Positions 42,747-50,114 of a stretch of 64,000 nucleotides of DNA are shown piece by piece. Positions within the stretch are counted from its first letter, which is position 1. The number at the start of each line of letters is the position of its first letter. The DNA comes from Winogradskyella eximia (GTDB lineage: Bacteria; Bacteroidota; Bacteroidia; Flavobacteriales; Flavobacteriaceae). The DNA lies in the NCBI RefSeq assembly GCF_003386165.1, contig NZ_QRDV01000001.1, positions 676,085 to 740,084 of the forward strand. Reading direction: 5' to 3'. A program made the translations under genes and the position numbers. Below the pieces are notes generated by a model that saw only the letters and a list, made by a program, of their open reading frames with translations, made no database searches and had not been told where the DNA came from.

Positions 42747-43529
42747 ATGCAAAATTGGATTGAATTACTTTCTGAATTTAAACAAAAGCAAATACCTGTT
42801 GCCTTTATAACGGTAACGAAGTGTTTAGGGTCAACACCTTGTGTGGTGGGTTCGCGTATGCTTGTGACTGAGAACAAAGATATTCACGGAACCATAGGAG
42901 GAGGGAAGCTTGAATTTAAAGCCATAGACGAAGCTATTGTTGCTTTAAAAGCGAATAGAATTATTGAATCTACCTATACTTTAGGTCCGGAATTTGAACA
43001 ATGTTGCGGCGGAAAAGTAGAATTTATCATAGAACCCATGAATCAATCACCAGAATTATTTTTATTTGGAGCAGGACATATTGGTGTTGAAATCTGCAAA
43101 CTTTTAGTCGATACACCTTTTAAGGTGAACCTTATAGATTCACGTGACGATTGGTTTTCTAATTTAGAATTAGACAGCAGTGTAACGACGCATCAAGCCA
43201 ATGAAACCGATTTTAAATCGTTTAAAGATGCTGTGAAATGGGGACCTAATTGTTATGTTTTAGTGCTGACACATAATCACGCCATCGATTTTGATTTGAT
43301 AACCATGGCATTACAAAATGAAACTAAATTTTTAGGGTTAATAGGCAGTAAAACAAAAAAAGTACGATTTAATACTATGTTGATTAAAGAGATGGATATT
43401 CCTGAAGGGATGACAAATGTGGTTTGTCCAATAGGATTAGATATCGGAGGAGATACGCCAAAAGAAATCGCGATTAGTGTGGTCGCCCAATTACTTCAAG
43501 TGCATTATAAATGTACCATCGAAAAATAA
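42747..43529 (+). CDS. xdhC: XdhC-family molybdenum cofactor chaperone
   Basis: A 260-residue XdhC/CoxI protein that inserts sulfurated molybdenum cofactor into xanthine dehydrogenase. It starts at ATG 42747 (MQNWIELL) rather than a TTG at 42672, since the domain begins right there. The Moco-binding TKCLGSTPCVVGSRML region, GGGKLEF, CCGGKVEF and a C-terminal Rossmann domain with FGAGHIG are all present. The two xanthine dehydrogenase subunits are encoded 4 kb away on the other strand. A palindrome follows its stop. Confidence 0.88.
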   Translation: MQNWIELLSEFKQKQIPVAFITVTKCLGSTPCVVGSRMLVTENKDIHGTIGGGKLEFKAIDEAIVALKANRIIESTYTLGPEFEQCCGGKVEFIIEPMNQSPELFLFGAGHIGVEICKLLVDTPFKVNLIDSRDDWFSNLELDSSVTTHQANETDFKSFKDAVKWGPNCYVLVLTHNHAIDFDLITMALQNETKFLGLIGSKTKKVRFNTMLIKEMDIPEGMTNVVCPIGLDIGGDTPKEIAISVVAQLLQVHYKCTIEK

Positions 43530-43548
43530 ATGTTATTTGAATAAGATT

Positions 43549-43577
43549 GTCCCCTTGAGGGGACTTTAGGGGTGTTT
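43549..43577. repeat. GTCCCC palindrome (first copy)
   Basis: GTCCCCTTGAGGGGAC (43549-43564) is a perfect palindrome followed by TTTAGGGGTGTT. The same sequence occurs at 47695-47722 (reversed) and 47749-47776. A GTG that would serve as a start for the next gene lies inside it (43572). Confidence 0.75.
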
Positions 43578-43625
43578 TTGAATAATGAAAAACTTAAAAA
43601 GATTCCCGTTTTCACGGGAAGTAGC

Positions 43626-44633
43626 ATGAAAAACAACAAGTCCATCATAGAAAAACTAATAGCACTTTGGGCTTTAAACGAGTCGGGTTTAGGCGGTTTT
43701 TTGCATGTATTTAATTCGCCATTTACAGGATTGATTGTAGGTGGCGTGTCCATTTTACTTATAAGTTTAATTGCTTATTATGCCGAAAATAAATGGCAAG
43801 CCATCTTAAAGGCATTGGTCATTGTCTTAATTATAAAAATGGCAGTGAGTCCATATTCACCTTTTGGAGCTTATGTTGCTGTGAGTTTTCAAGCGGTTTT
43901 AGGAGCGATTTTATTTTCTAATTTCTCATGGAAAGGAGCTACGATAATGGTTTTAGGAATGGTGACCTTTTTAGAATCGGCCCTTCAAAAATTATTAATA
44001 CTAACCATTGTTTATGGAACAAACCTCTGGGAAGCCATCGATATTTATGGCGCTTGGGTTCAGAAAAAATTAGATTTTGTTTCAGAAACCTCTACAACAT
44101 CAGTTTTAGTCACCACCTATCTTTTGGTATATGGGATTTGCGGAATTTTAGCTGGGATTTTTATTAAAAACACGATTAAGATTATTTCGAATAAACCAGA
44201 AACTGATTTTTATCTTCATCTTGAAACGGATAAACTTGATAAGAAAACCAAAAAAGTAGCTTTTAGAACGAAAGTCATTTGGGTGTGGCTAGGCACAGTT
44301 GCGGTTATGGTTTTGGCCTTTTCAATATTTGGAGGTCCGCTTTTTGGGTGGCAAAAAGCCATTTATATTGTATTGAGAAGTTTCTTGATTTTAATGCTTT
44401 GGTATCTAGTAATTGGTCCTTTTTTGTTGAAATTGGTTCAGAAATATCTTCGAAAAAAAGAATCTAAATATCAAGAGGATATTGCGAATGCGATGGACTT
44501 GTTTCCGTATTTTCGTCAAATTATTGCATTCACATGGAAAGACACAAAACATTTAAAAGGCTACACGCGATTCCAGTATTTTATGGCGAATAGTATTTCT
44601 AATTGTATTCACTTTAAAGTGCCTTCAGAATGA
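43626..44633 (+). CDS. Polytopic membrane protein of the xanthine dehydrogenase region, unknown function
   Basis: A 335-residue integral membrane protein. I chose ATG 43626 (MKNNKSIIEKL) instead of a GTG at 43572, which lies in a repeat. About seven hydrophobic segments are visible (for example GLIVGGVSILLISLIAYY, VYGICGILAGIFI and VIWVWLGTVAVMVLAF), with a basic loop near 195-210. I do not recognise a family; related proteins are known beside xdhC in Bacteroidota. Its stop overlaps the start of the NTPase gene by 4 bp, so they probably act together, perhaps in cofactor or substrate handling for the oxidoreductase. Confidence 0.6.
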   Translation: MKNNKSIIEKLIALWALNESGLGGFLHVFNSPFTGLIVGGVSILLISLIAYYAENKWQAILKALVIVLIIKMAVSPYSPFGAYVAVSFQAVLGAILFSNFSWKGATIMVLGMVTFLESALQKLLILTIVYGTNLWEAIDIYGAWVQKKLDFVSETSTTSVLVTTYLLVYGICGILAGIFIKNTIKIISNKPETDFYLHLETDKLDKKTKKVAFRTKVIWVWLGTVAVMVLAFSIFGGPLFGWQKAIYIVLRSFLILMLWYLVIGPFLLKLVQKYLRKKESKYQEDIANAMDLFPYFRQIIAFTWKDTKHLKGYTRFQYFMANSISNCIHFKVPSE

Positions 44634-45112
44634 TATATATCCTCACAGGTGCTGTACGAACAGGAAAAACAACGGCTTTATTAGAGTGGTGTAAAAACCG
44701 TGATGATGTTGATGGAGTATTATGTCCGGATAATGCTGAAGGAAAGCGCTATTTTCTAGAAGTAAAGTCTAAGAATGAATTTGAACTTGAAACTGAACTT
44801 GACACTGAAGCCATCATTGAAATTGGAAACTTTAAATTTTTAAAATCGGGTTTTGAAAAGGCGAATGCTTATTTACTAGCTGTCGCTTTAGAAAACGAAT
44901 CGCAATATCTTATTATTGATGAATTAGGGAAGTTAGAATTGAGGAAGGAAGGTTTGCATGATTCGGCTGAAAAATTGATTTCAAATTATGAAAGTAATGA
45001 AAACAAGCATCTCATACTTGTTGTTAGAGATTATTTATTGGATACTGTTTTGACGCATTATAGTATTTCTGAATATAAAATTCTTGAAAGGGAAGAATTA
45101 AAGAATTTATAA
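44630..45112 (+). CDS. Small P-loop NTPase (THEP1-like)
   Basis: A 160-residue P-loop protein with the Walker A motif GAVRTGKTT at residues 7-15 and a Walker B-type YLIIDELGKLEL near 94-105. This resembles the THEP1 nucleoside triphosphatase fold, which is near RecA/MobB-type small NTPases. In Bacteroidota it is found with xanthine dehydrogenase genes, so it may release energy for, or regulate, cofactor insertion. The ATGA overlap with the membrane protein gene upstream implies coupled translation. No gene follows for 287 bp. Confidence 0.78.
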   Translation: MIYILTGAVRTGKTTALLEWCKNRDDVDGVLCPDNAEGKRYFLEVKSKNEFELETELDTEAIIEIGNFKFLKSGFEKANAYLLAVALENESQYLIIDELGKLELRKEGLHDSAEKLISNYESNENKHLILVVRDYLLDTVLTHYSISEYKILEREELKNL

Positions 45113-45371
45113 GGTAGTTTTTCTACGTAATTTTAACATGGTACATCAAAATGGAATTATTCAATTCCTAGCCAATACACTAACCTCAACAGTAGTACTT
45201 TATCTCAAACTTCAGATAAGTAAAAAAAATAGCTTTGTACCGATTTTAATGATGAATTAAGCCATCGTTACTTAAAAGCTATCTACTTATTAAAATTCTA
45301 AGAAACCGAGTTAAATCACTCTTAAAATTAATAATAAACACGTTTTATTAGATGAATATGTAAGTTTTACT

Positions 45372-45379
45372 TATATTTG
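45372..45379 (+). promoter_or_regulatory. Promoter -7 box of the accessory island
   Basis: TATATTTG matches the flavobacterial TAnnTTTG box and lies 20 bp before the ATG at 45400. A second TAGCTTTG is seen at 45230-45237 in the same gap. The gap 45113-45399 has no other feature I can support. Confidence 0.5.
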
Positions 45380-45399
45380 TGGTATTAAATAATTGAAGG

Positions 45400-46197
45400 A
45401 TGGAGTTTTTAAAGAAATCTACTAAAAAAATTAGCTGTAAAAAAAAGGAAGAATTACCTACGAGGCTAAAAAAATATAACTATGTCTTCAAGGGTAATGT
45501 TAGCAATCAATTGTGTGAACAAGATTTGATACAAGATCGTGTACAATATATTGATGCAACGTTAAAAGAAATAAATAAAGACCTGAATAACAGCTTTAAT
45601 ACTCTAGAAAGAAAAAAATTTAAAAAAGTAAATCTATCACAATATAATTATCGATTTAAATCTGATAAGAATTATTATGGAGAAAGAAAAGATGCAAGCA
45701 CCTATGAATCTAAATCCATAGCACATAATATTTCTTTAAAAAATAGTATTGAAGATTCTTTAAAGAAAAGAGAAATAGTATTAAAAGAAAGGATTGAAGC
45801 ACAAAAGTCTAAAACAATTATAACATCCACTGATGTTTTAAAAGAAAAGATAGACAAACTTTCTAACGTTATTTCAATTGACCATAAGCTATTTTTATTT
45901 ATTGGTTCATTTATTATTTCTGTTTTTGATAAGTTATTTAAGAACATTTCTGAGCTTTTAACTGAAGATGAAATAGATGATGCTTATGAGTATAAATATA
46001 TTATAGAGGAATATGAAGAGATTAAGAAAGCACGCAGACTTATTCGTTCATTGTTAAGACAGATAAGTTTCCATCTCAATTTAACAAAAAAGCTACTTCG
46101 GAACCTCAGGCATATATTTACCAAATTACACAGCTTCCACTTCAAAAATTTAGACGACTACGACTCAACAGCTTTAACCTCCGTTTTAGTAGGTTAA
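45400..46197 (+). CDS. Basic coiled-coil-rich protein of an accessory island, unknown function
   Basis: A 265-residue, lysine-rich protein without signal peptide. A short motif occurs twice: YNYVFKGN near residues 26-33 and YNYRFKSD near 84-91. Residues 110-180 form a long charged helix, followed by a hydrophobic segment (HKLFLFIGSFIISVF, about 166-180) that may insert in a membrane, then a strongly basic RRLIRSLLRQ region. No known family is recognised. It is followed by a hairpin and by a 70-residue amphipathic protein and an XRE regulator. The three genes look like a mobile or defence-type module, which is an inference from context. Confidence 0.55.
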   Translation: MEFLKKSTKKISCKKKEELPTRLKKYNYVFKGNVSNQLCEQDLIQDRVQYIDATLKEINKDLNNSFNTLERKKFKKVNLSQYNYRFKSDKNYYGERKDASTYESKSIAHNISLKNSIEDSLKKREIVLKERIEAQKSKTIITSTDVLKEKIDKLSNVISIDHKLFLFIGSFIISVFDKLFKNISELLTEDEIDDAYEYKYIIEEYEEIKKARRLIRSLLRQISFHLNLTKKLLRNLRHIFTKLHSFHFKNLDDYDSTALTSVLVG

Positions 46198-46235
46198 GGC
46201 TTGAATAAATAAATATTCAGCCTTAGCATTTTAAT
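46195..46235 (+). terminator. Hairpin at the end of the island's first gene
   Basis: TAAGGCTTGAAT (46195-46206) pairs with ATTCAGCCTTA (46215-46225) with one bulged T; the first arm includes the stop codon. A T-rich stretch (to about 46235) follows. It may end or dampen transcription into the next gene, 10 bp later. Confidence 0.45.
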
Positions 46236-46244
46236 TTTAATTAA

Positions 46245-46457
46245 ATGCCACAGGCGATGATAGAAAAACATAAATTATTAGAAAAAATTGATGATGCAAT
46301 AAAAGATAAAAGTACATCACCAAAAAATAAAGACTTATTAAAGGAATTAAAGGGCGAGCTCGTTAGTGCTAAAAGTAAAAAAGAGTACTCCGATATTGTT
46401 CTTAAAATAATACAGATTATAGGAGCTATTGTAAAGATATTTTCAGGCTCTGGATAA
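46245..46457 (+). CDS. Small protein with amphipathic C-terminus, unknown function
   Basis: A 70-residue protein. Residues 1-50 are charged and helical (KLLEKIDDAIKDKS, then KKEYSDIV); the last 20 residues are hydrophobic and amphipathic with two lysines (IVLKIIQIIGAIVKIFSG), as in small membrane-active peptides and holin- or toxin-like proteins. An ATG at codon 5 is an alternative start. It lies 22 bp before the XRE regulator and 47 bp after the basic protein. A toxin role is suggested by the shape and neighbours only. Confidence 0.5.
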   Translation: MPQAMIEKHKLLEKIDDAIKDKSTSPKNKDLLKELKGELVSAKSKKEYSDIVLKIIQIIGAIVKIFSGSG

Positions 46458-46479
46458 TCGTTGGCAACAATTATAAAAT

Positions 46480-46806
46480 ATGGAATTAGGTAAAGTTATC
46501 GGTAAACTGATTAAACAAAAAAAGTTAACTCAGGTTGAGGTAGCTGGTAAAATTGGTAAAAGTACTACTGCATTATCACAAATAATAAGGGGTACTTATA
46601 ACCCAAATCCAGATACATTAGAAAAGTTATGTAAGGTATTAGAAATACCTCAACCAATACTTTATTTTTTAACCATATCAGAAGATGATATACCCGAAGA
46701 TAAATTAGAACTCTATAGAATGTTAGCACCAGCATTAAGGGATTTTGTATATAGAATATTTGGTGATGAAGTAAACACTTTAGAAGAAAGTATTAATCCA
46801 AATTAA
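46480..46806 (+). CDS. XRE-family helix-turn-helix regulator
   Basis: A 108-residue cytosolic DNA-binding protein. Residues 5-60 form the XRE/HTH_3 domain, with KKLTQVEVAGKIGKSTTALSQIIRG containing the recognition helix and NPNPDTLEKLCKVLEIP closing it. The C-terminal part is short and acidic. It is the last of three co-directional genes in an accessory island, so it probably represses or activates this module. It is followed by a 373-bp stretch of palindromic repeats. Confidence 0.85.
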   Translation: MELGKVIGKLIKQKKLTQVEVAGKIGKSTTALSQIIRGTYNPNPDTLEKLCKVLEIPQPILYFLTISEDDIPEDKLELYRMLAPALRDFVYRIFGDEVNTLEESINPN

Positions 46807-46874
46807 GAAGTGTAAAATCATCAAAGCCTACACGAACTTGAAAGTATCGTCCTAATTTAGAAACACTGAATTAG

Positions 46875-47119
46875 TCCTGTAAGGTTTTTAGAACCTGACA
46901 GGTCTGGTAAGTAGATGTTCCGCATCACACAATCTCATTTGTGTTTGTATGGTGAGGTCTTATTTGAAATAGTAGACCTTGCAGGTTTTTCAAACCTAGC
47001 AGGTCTGGTAAGCAAGAACATATAATCTATTTGTTCGGCTGTTATCTTGATATGATTTTAAAAAACTTTGCTGCTGTTAATTTGCTTTGATACCTGTCAG
47101 GTTTTAAAAACCTTACAGG
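46875..47119. repeat. Three copies of the CCTGTCAGGTTT palindrome in one gap
   Basis: The gap 46807-47179 holds three palindromes of one family: CCTGTAAGGTT with AACCTGACAGG (46875-46901, one mismatch), AGACCTTGCAGGTTT with AAACCTAGCAGGTCT (46973-47005, three central mismatches), and CCTGTCAGGTTTT with its partner ending at 47119. They are REP-like elements also found at 29269-29301 and 31315-31391. No ORF or RNA gene is seen between them. Confidence 0.75.
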
Positions 47120-47179
47120 ATATGTACGATAGTAATTTTCTTCTCATTAATGAGATTCCTTTCTTCAAAGGAATTAGGA

Positions 47180-47554
47180 TCAAGAAAAAATAGTCTCACT
47201 CAAAGCATAATAAATCGCCATTAAAGCAGAAAAAACGGCAGATCCAAGAAACCTCCATTTCAGTCGGAATCGATTTTGAATAATATAATTTGCCATAAAA
47301 GAAATAGGAATATTCACCAAAAACGACCAAAACGCAATCTCTAAAAGATTAAAACCAATAGCTTCAAACTGACCTGAAAATAATTTAATAAACAGTAAAT
47401 GTCTGGCGACCCACAAGGGGTTAAAATAGGCTATTGCTAAAATAGTTTTGCTTAATGTGGCTTTAGCACCTTTTCTAAACTGTGTTGTTTTTACAATCCA
47501 ATCAAAATAATTCGGGATTTCAAACGCATAAAAAGTAGCGCCAATACACATCAT
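47180..47554 (-). CDS. Membrane protein with disturbed 5' end, unknown function
   Basis: From ATG 47554 the gene codes for 124 residues with three or four hydrophobic segments (LLEIAFWSFLVNIPISFM, FRLKWRFLGSAVFSALMAIYY). The same frame is open further upstream to 47692 without ATG, GTG or TTG, and it adds well-formed coding text (GALIYSAGDTIAALLLGEFIWHRLLG), so the true protein is probably about 167 residues. The in-frame ATA at 47683 before NKRLIALHYKK is at the expected start site. The TAA that closes the frame lies at the edge of a palindromic repeat (47695-47722). I do not recognise the family. Confidence 0.45.
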   Translation of the reverse strand: MMCIGATFYAFEIPNYFDWIVKTTQFRKGAKATLSKTILAIAYFNPLWVARHLLFIKLFSGQFEAIGFNLLEIAFWSFLVNIPISFMANYIIQNRFRLKWRFLGSAVFSALMAIYYALSETIFS

Positions 47555-47694
47555 GCCTAGTAAGCGATGCCAGATGAATTCACCAAGTAAAAGAGCAGCA
47601 ATAGTATCACCAGCACTGTAAATTAGTGCGCCTTTAAGGATGTTTTGTTTTTTGTAATGTAGAGCGATAAGGCGTTTATTTATTGTGATTGTTT

Positions 47695-47776
47695 ACACCC
47701 CTAAAGTCCCCTCAAGGGGACAATAGTACCAATGTTTATTTTTTGGAATGTCCCCTTGAGGGGACTTGAGGGGTGT
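47695..47776. repeat. Inverted pair of GTCCCC palindromes
   Basis: The 28-bp elements 47695-47722 and 47749-47776 are reverse complements of each other except for one base and lie 26 bp apart. Each contains the 16-bp palindrome GTCCCCTTGAGGGGAC. The pair follows the XdhB gene, which ends at 47784, and could form a strong hairpin that terminates its transcript. A third copy lies at 43549. Confidence 0.7.
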
Positions 47777-47783
47777 TCTTTGT

Positions 47784-50114
47784 TCATTTTTTATTTTCAT
47801 ACAACCCCATCAAAACCTTCTCAGGTGTCATCGGTGCATGAAATTCTAAATCATAATTAGAATTAAAAGCCTTTATCGCATTTTGAAGTGCAAAATAAGC
47901 GCCAATACCATACATTAATGGTGGCTCACCAACGGCTTTAGATTTTAAAATCGCCATGTCATTGCCTTCGGTTTCTACAGGAATCACTTCCACACGTTTT
48001 GGTACAGAAAATATATCAGGTACTTTATAAGTGGATAAAGCATTAGATAATAATCTACCGTCATCATTATAGGCGATTTCTTCCAAAGTCATCCAGCCGA
48101 TACCTTGTATTAAAGCACCTTCTACCTGGCCTAAATCAATACCTTCACTCATGCTTTTTCCGTAATCGTGTACGATTTTAACGGAGTCAAATTCGTAAGT
48201 GCCACGCGTGCAATCTACAGTCACCGTTGTAATCGCTGTTCCGTATACGTGATAGGCAAAAGGATGTCCTTTTTCTTTGGTTTTATCAAAGTGAATTTCT
48301 GGTGTGGCGTAATGGGCATTTTCAGTTAAAGCGACACGTTTTAACATGGCACTATTAATAAGTTCTGTCCAGGATAATTCTGATGGTTTATCATTTATAA
48401 AGACAGATTCATCTTTTAAAGTAATATCCTTTTCTGATACATTTAAATCTTCTGAAGCTACTAGTTTTAAGCGTTCCACTAAAGCATTACAAGCCATTAA
48501 AGTTGCTTTTCCATTTAAATCTGCCGTAGAACTCGCAGCAGAAGGCGACGTATTAGCAACACGCGTCGTATTGGTGGTTTCTATTTTGATTTTATCAATA
48601 GGAATCGAAAATACATCTGCAGCAATCTGCATCATTTTAGTATTTACACCTTGACCCATTTCGACAGCCGCTGTGCTTATGCCAACACTGCCATCTAAAT
48701 AAATATGAACCAAAGCACGTGCATGATTCATTGGTGTATTGGTAAACGAAATACCAAAAGTAATTGGCATAAACGAAAGCCCTTTTTTGAAGGCTGTATT
48801 ATTCTTATTGAAATCAGCAACTTCTTGTTCTAAAGCGTCACTATTAAATATGTTTTTAGCAGAATGCCATGTGTTTTTGGCTTCTACTTTTTTTGCAATT
48901 TGTCCATAGGAGAACGTGTCATTTTCATCTAACAAATTCGCTTCCTGAATTTGTCTAGCTGAAACCCCAATTTCAGAAGCCGCTTTTGCAATCGCAGACT
49001 CAATTACAAACATACCTTGTGGTCCACCAAAACCTCTAAAGGCCGTATTTGGTGGTAAATTGGTTTTGCAACTCAACACTTTTGTGGTCACGTTTGGTAC
49101 GTAATAACTATTGGTAGCATGAAACAAAGTACGTTCTGCAATCGCAGGTGATAAATCTGCTGCTGCTCCAGAATTTTGTAAAAATTCGGTTTGGTAAGCT
49201 AAGATTTTTAAGTCTTTAGATAATCCAATTTTATAAGTGCTTTCATAAGGATGACGCTTTCCTGTCATGCGTAAATCATCATGACGATTCAGTATCAATT
49301 TTACCGATTGATTTAAATGATAAGTCGCTAAAGCAGCCATCACAGCCCAAGGTGTGGCTTGATCTTCTTTTCCACCAAATCCTCCACCAAGACGTGTGAC
49401 ATCGACTTCAATTTTATGCATGGCAATGCCTAGAACTCTAGCTGTTGTGGCTTGTACAGCTGTTGGGCCTTGCGTAGATGAAGTGATTTTTATATTGCCA
49501 TTTTCCATTGGTTCAGCGTAAGCTCCTTGTGCTTCAATATATAAATGTTCTTGTCCGTTGGAAAAGGTTTCCCCTTCAAAAACATAATCACATTCTGCAA
49601 ATGCTTTTTCGGTATCACCTAAACTAAAAGAGCGTGGTGCGTTGATAAAACTACCTTTTGCTTTGGCTTCTTTTGCTGTGGTGATGACTGGTAAATCTTC
49701 AATTTCAATCTCGATTAAACCTCTTGCTTTTCGTGCAATAAATTCAGATTCGGCAACAATTAAGGCAATTGGCATGCCCCAAAAATGAACCTCGTCTTCC
49801 GCAAATAAAGGTTCGTCTGCGATGATGCCTCCAATTTCATTTTCACCTGGAACATCTTTGTAGGTAAAAATACGTTCGACACCTTCTAGAGCTTCAGCCT
49901 TAGAATAATCGATATGTTTTATTTTTCCGTGTGCTTTTGGTGAGTCAAAAACCACGGCATGAAAGGTACCTTGTCTAATATTAACATCATCAACATATAA
50001 CGATTCACCACGAACATGCGTATAAGAATCTAAGTTTTTAATGCTTTGTTTTAATGACAGAGAAACGGCGTCTAACTTAGTGTTTAAGACTTTATTTGAT
50101 TTGTTTTTATGCAT
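47784..50114 (-). CDS. xdhB: Xanthine dehydrogenase, molybdopterin-binding subunit
   Basis: A 776-residue large subunit that hydroxylates hypoxanthine and xanthine at the molybdenum site. It starts at ATG 50114 (MHKNKSN), which gives an 8-bp overlap with XdhA. Molybdopterin motifs GGGFGGKE, RGFGGPQGMF and VEMGQGVNTKMMQI, and the catalytic E730 in AVGEPPLMYG, are all intact. It pairs with the Fe-S/FAD subunit upstream. The fused or separate nature matches Bacteroidota two-gene XDH. A palindrome pair follows its stop. Confidence 0.93.
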   Translation of the reverse strand: MHKNKSNKVLNTKLDAVSLSLKQSIKNLDSYTHVRGESLYVDDVNIRQGTFHAVVFDSPKAHGKIKHIDYSKAEALEGVERIFTYKDVPGENEIGGIIADEPLFAEDEVHFWGMPIALIVAESEFIARKARGLIEIEIEDLPVITTAKEAKAKGSFINAPRSFSLGDTEKAFAECDYVFEGETFSNGQEHLYIEAQGAYAEPMENGNIKITSSTQGPTAVQATTARVLGIAMHKIEVDVTRLGGGFGGKEDQATPWAVMAALATYHLNQSVKLILNRHDDLRMTGKRHPYESTYKIGLSKDLKILAYQTEFLQNSGAAADLSPAIAERTLFHATNSYYVPNVTTKVLSCKTNLPPNTAFRGFGGPQGMFVIESAIAKAASEIGVSARQIQEANLLDENDTFSYGQIAKKVEAKNTWHSAKNIFNSDALEQEVADFNKNNTAFKKGLSFMPITFGISFTNTPMNHARALVHIYLDGSVGISTAAVEMGQGVNTKMMQIAADVFSIPIDKIKIETTNTTRVANTSPSAASSTADLNGKATLMACNALVERLKLVASEDLNVSEKDITLKDESVFINDKPSELSWTELINSAMLKRVALTENAHYATPEIHFDKTKEKGHPFAYHVYGTAITTVTVDCTRGTYEFDSVKIVHDYGKSMSEGIDLGQVEGALIQGIGWMTLEEIAYNDDGRLLSNALSTYKVPDIFSVPKRVEVIPVETEGNDMAILKSKAVGEPPLMYGIGAYFALQNAIKAFNSNYDLEFHAPMTPEKVLMGLYENKK

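Noticed and set aside
43572-43625. GTG start for the membrane protein gene
   Set aside because: It lies inside a dispersed palindrome; ATG 43626 starts a better N-terminus.
46875-47119. CRISPR-like array
   Set aside because: The repeats are palindromes with unequal spacing and variable centres, only three copies, and no cas genes.
43549-47776. Composite transposon bounded by the GTCCCC elements
   Set aside because: No transposase, no target duplications visible, and the elements are short palindromes that also act as terminators.
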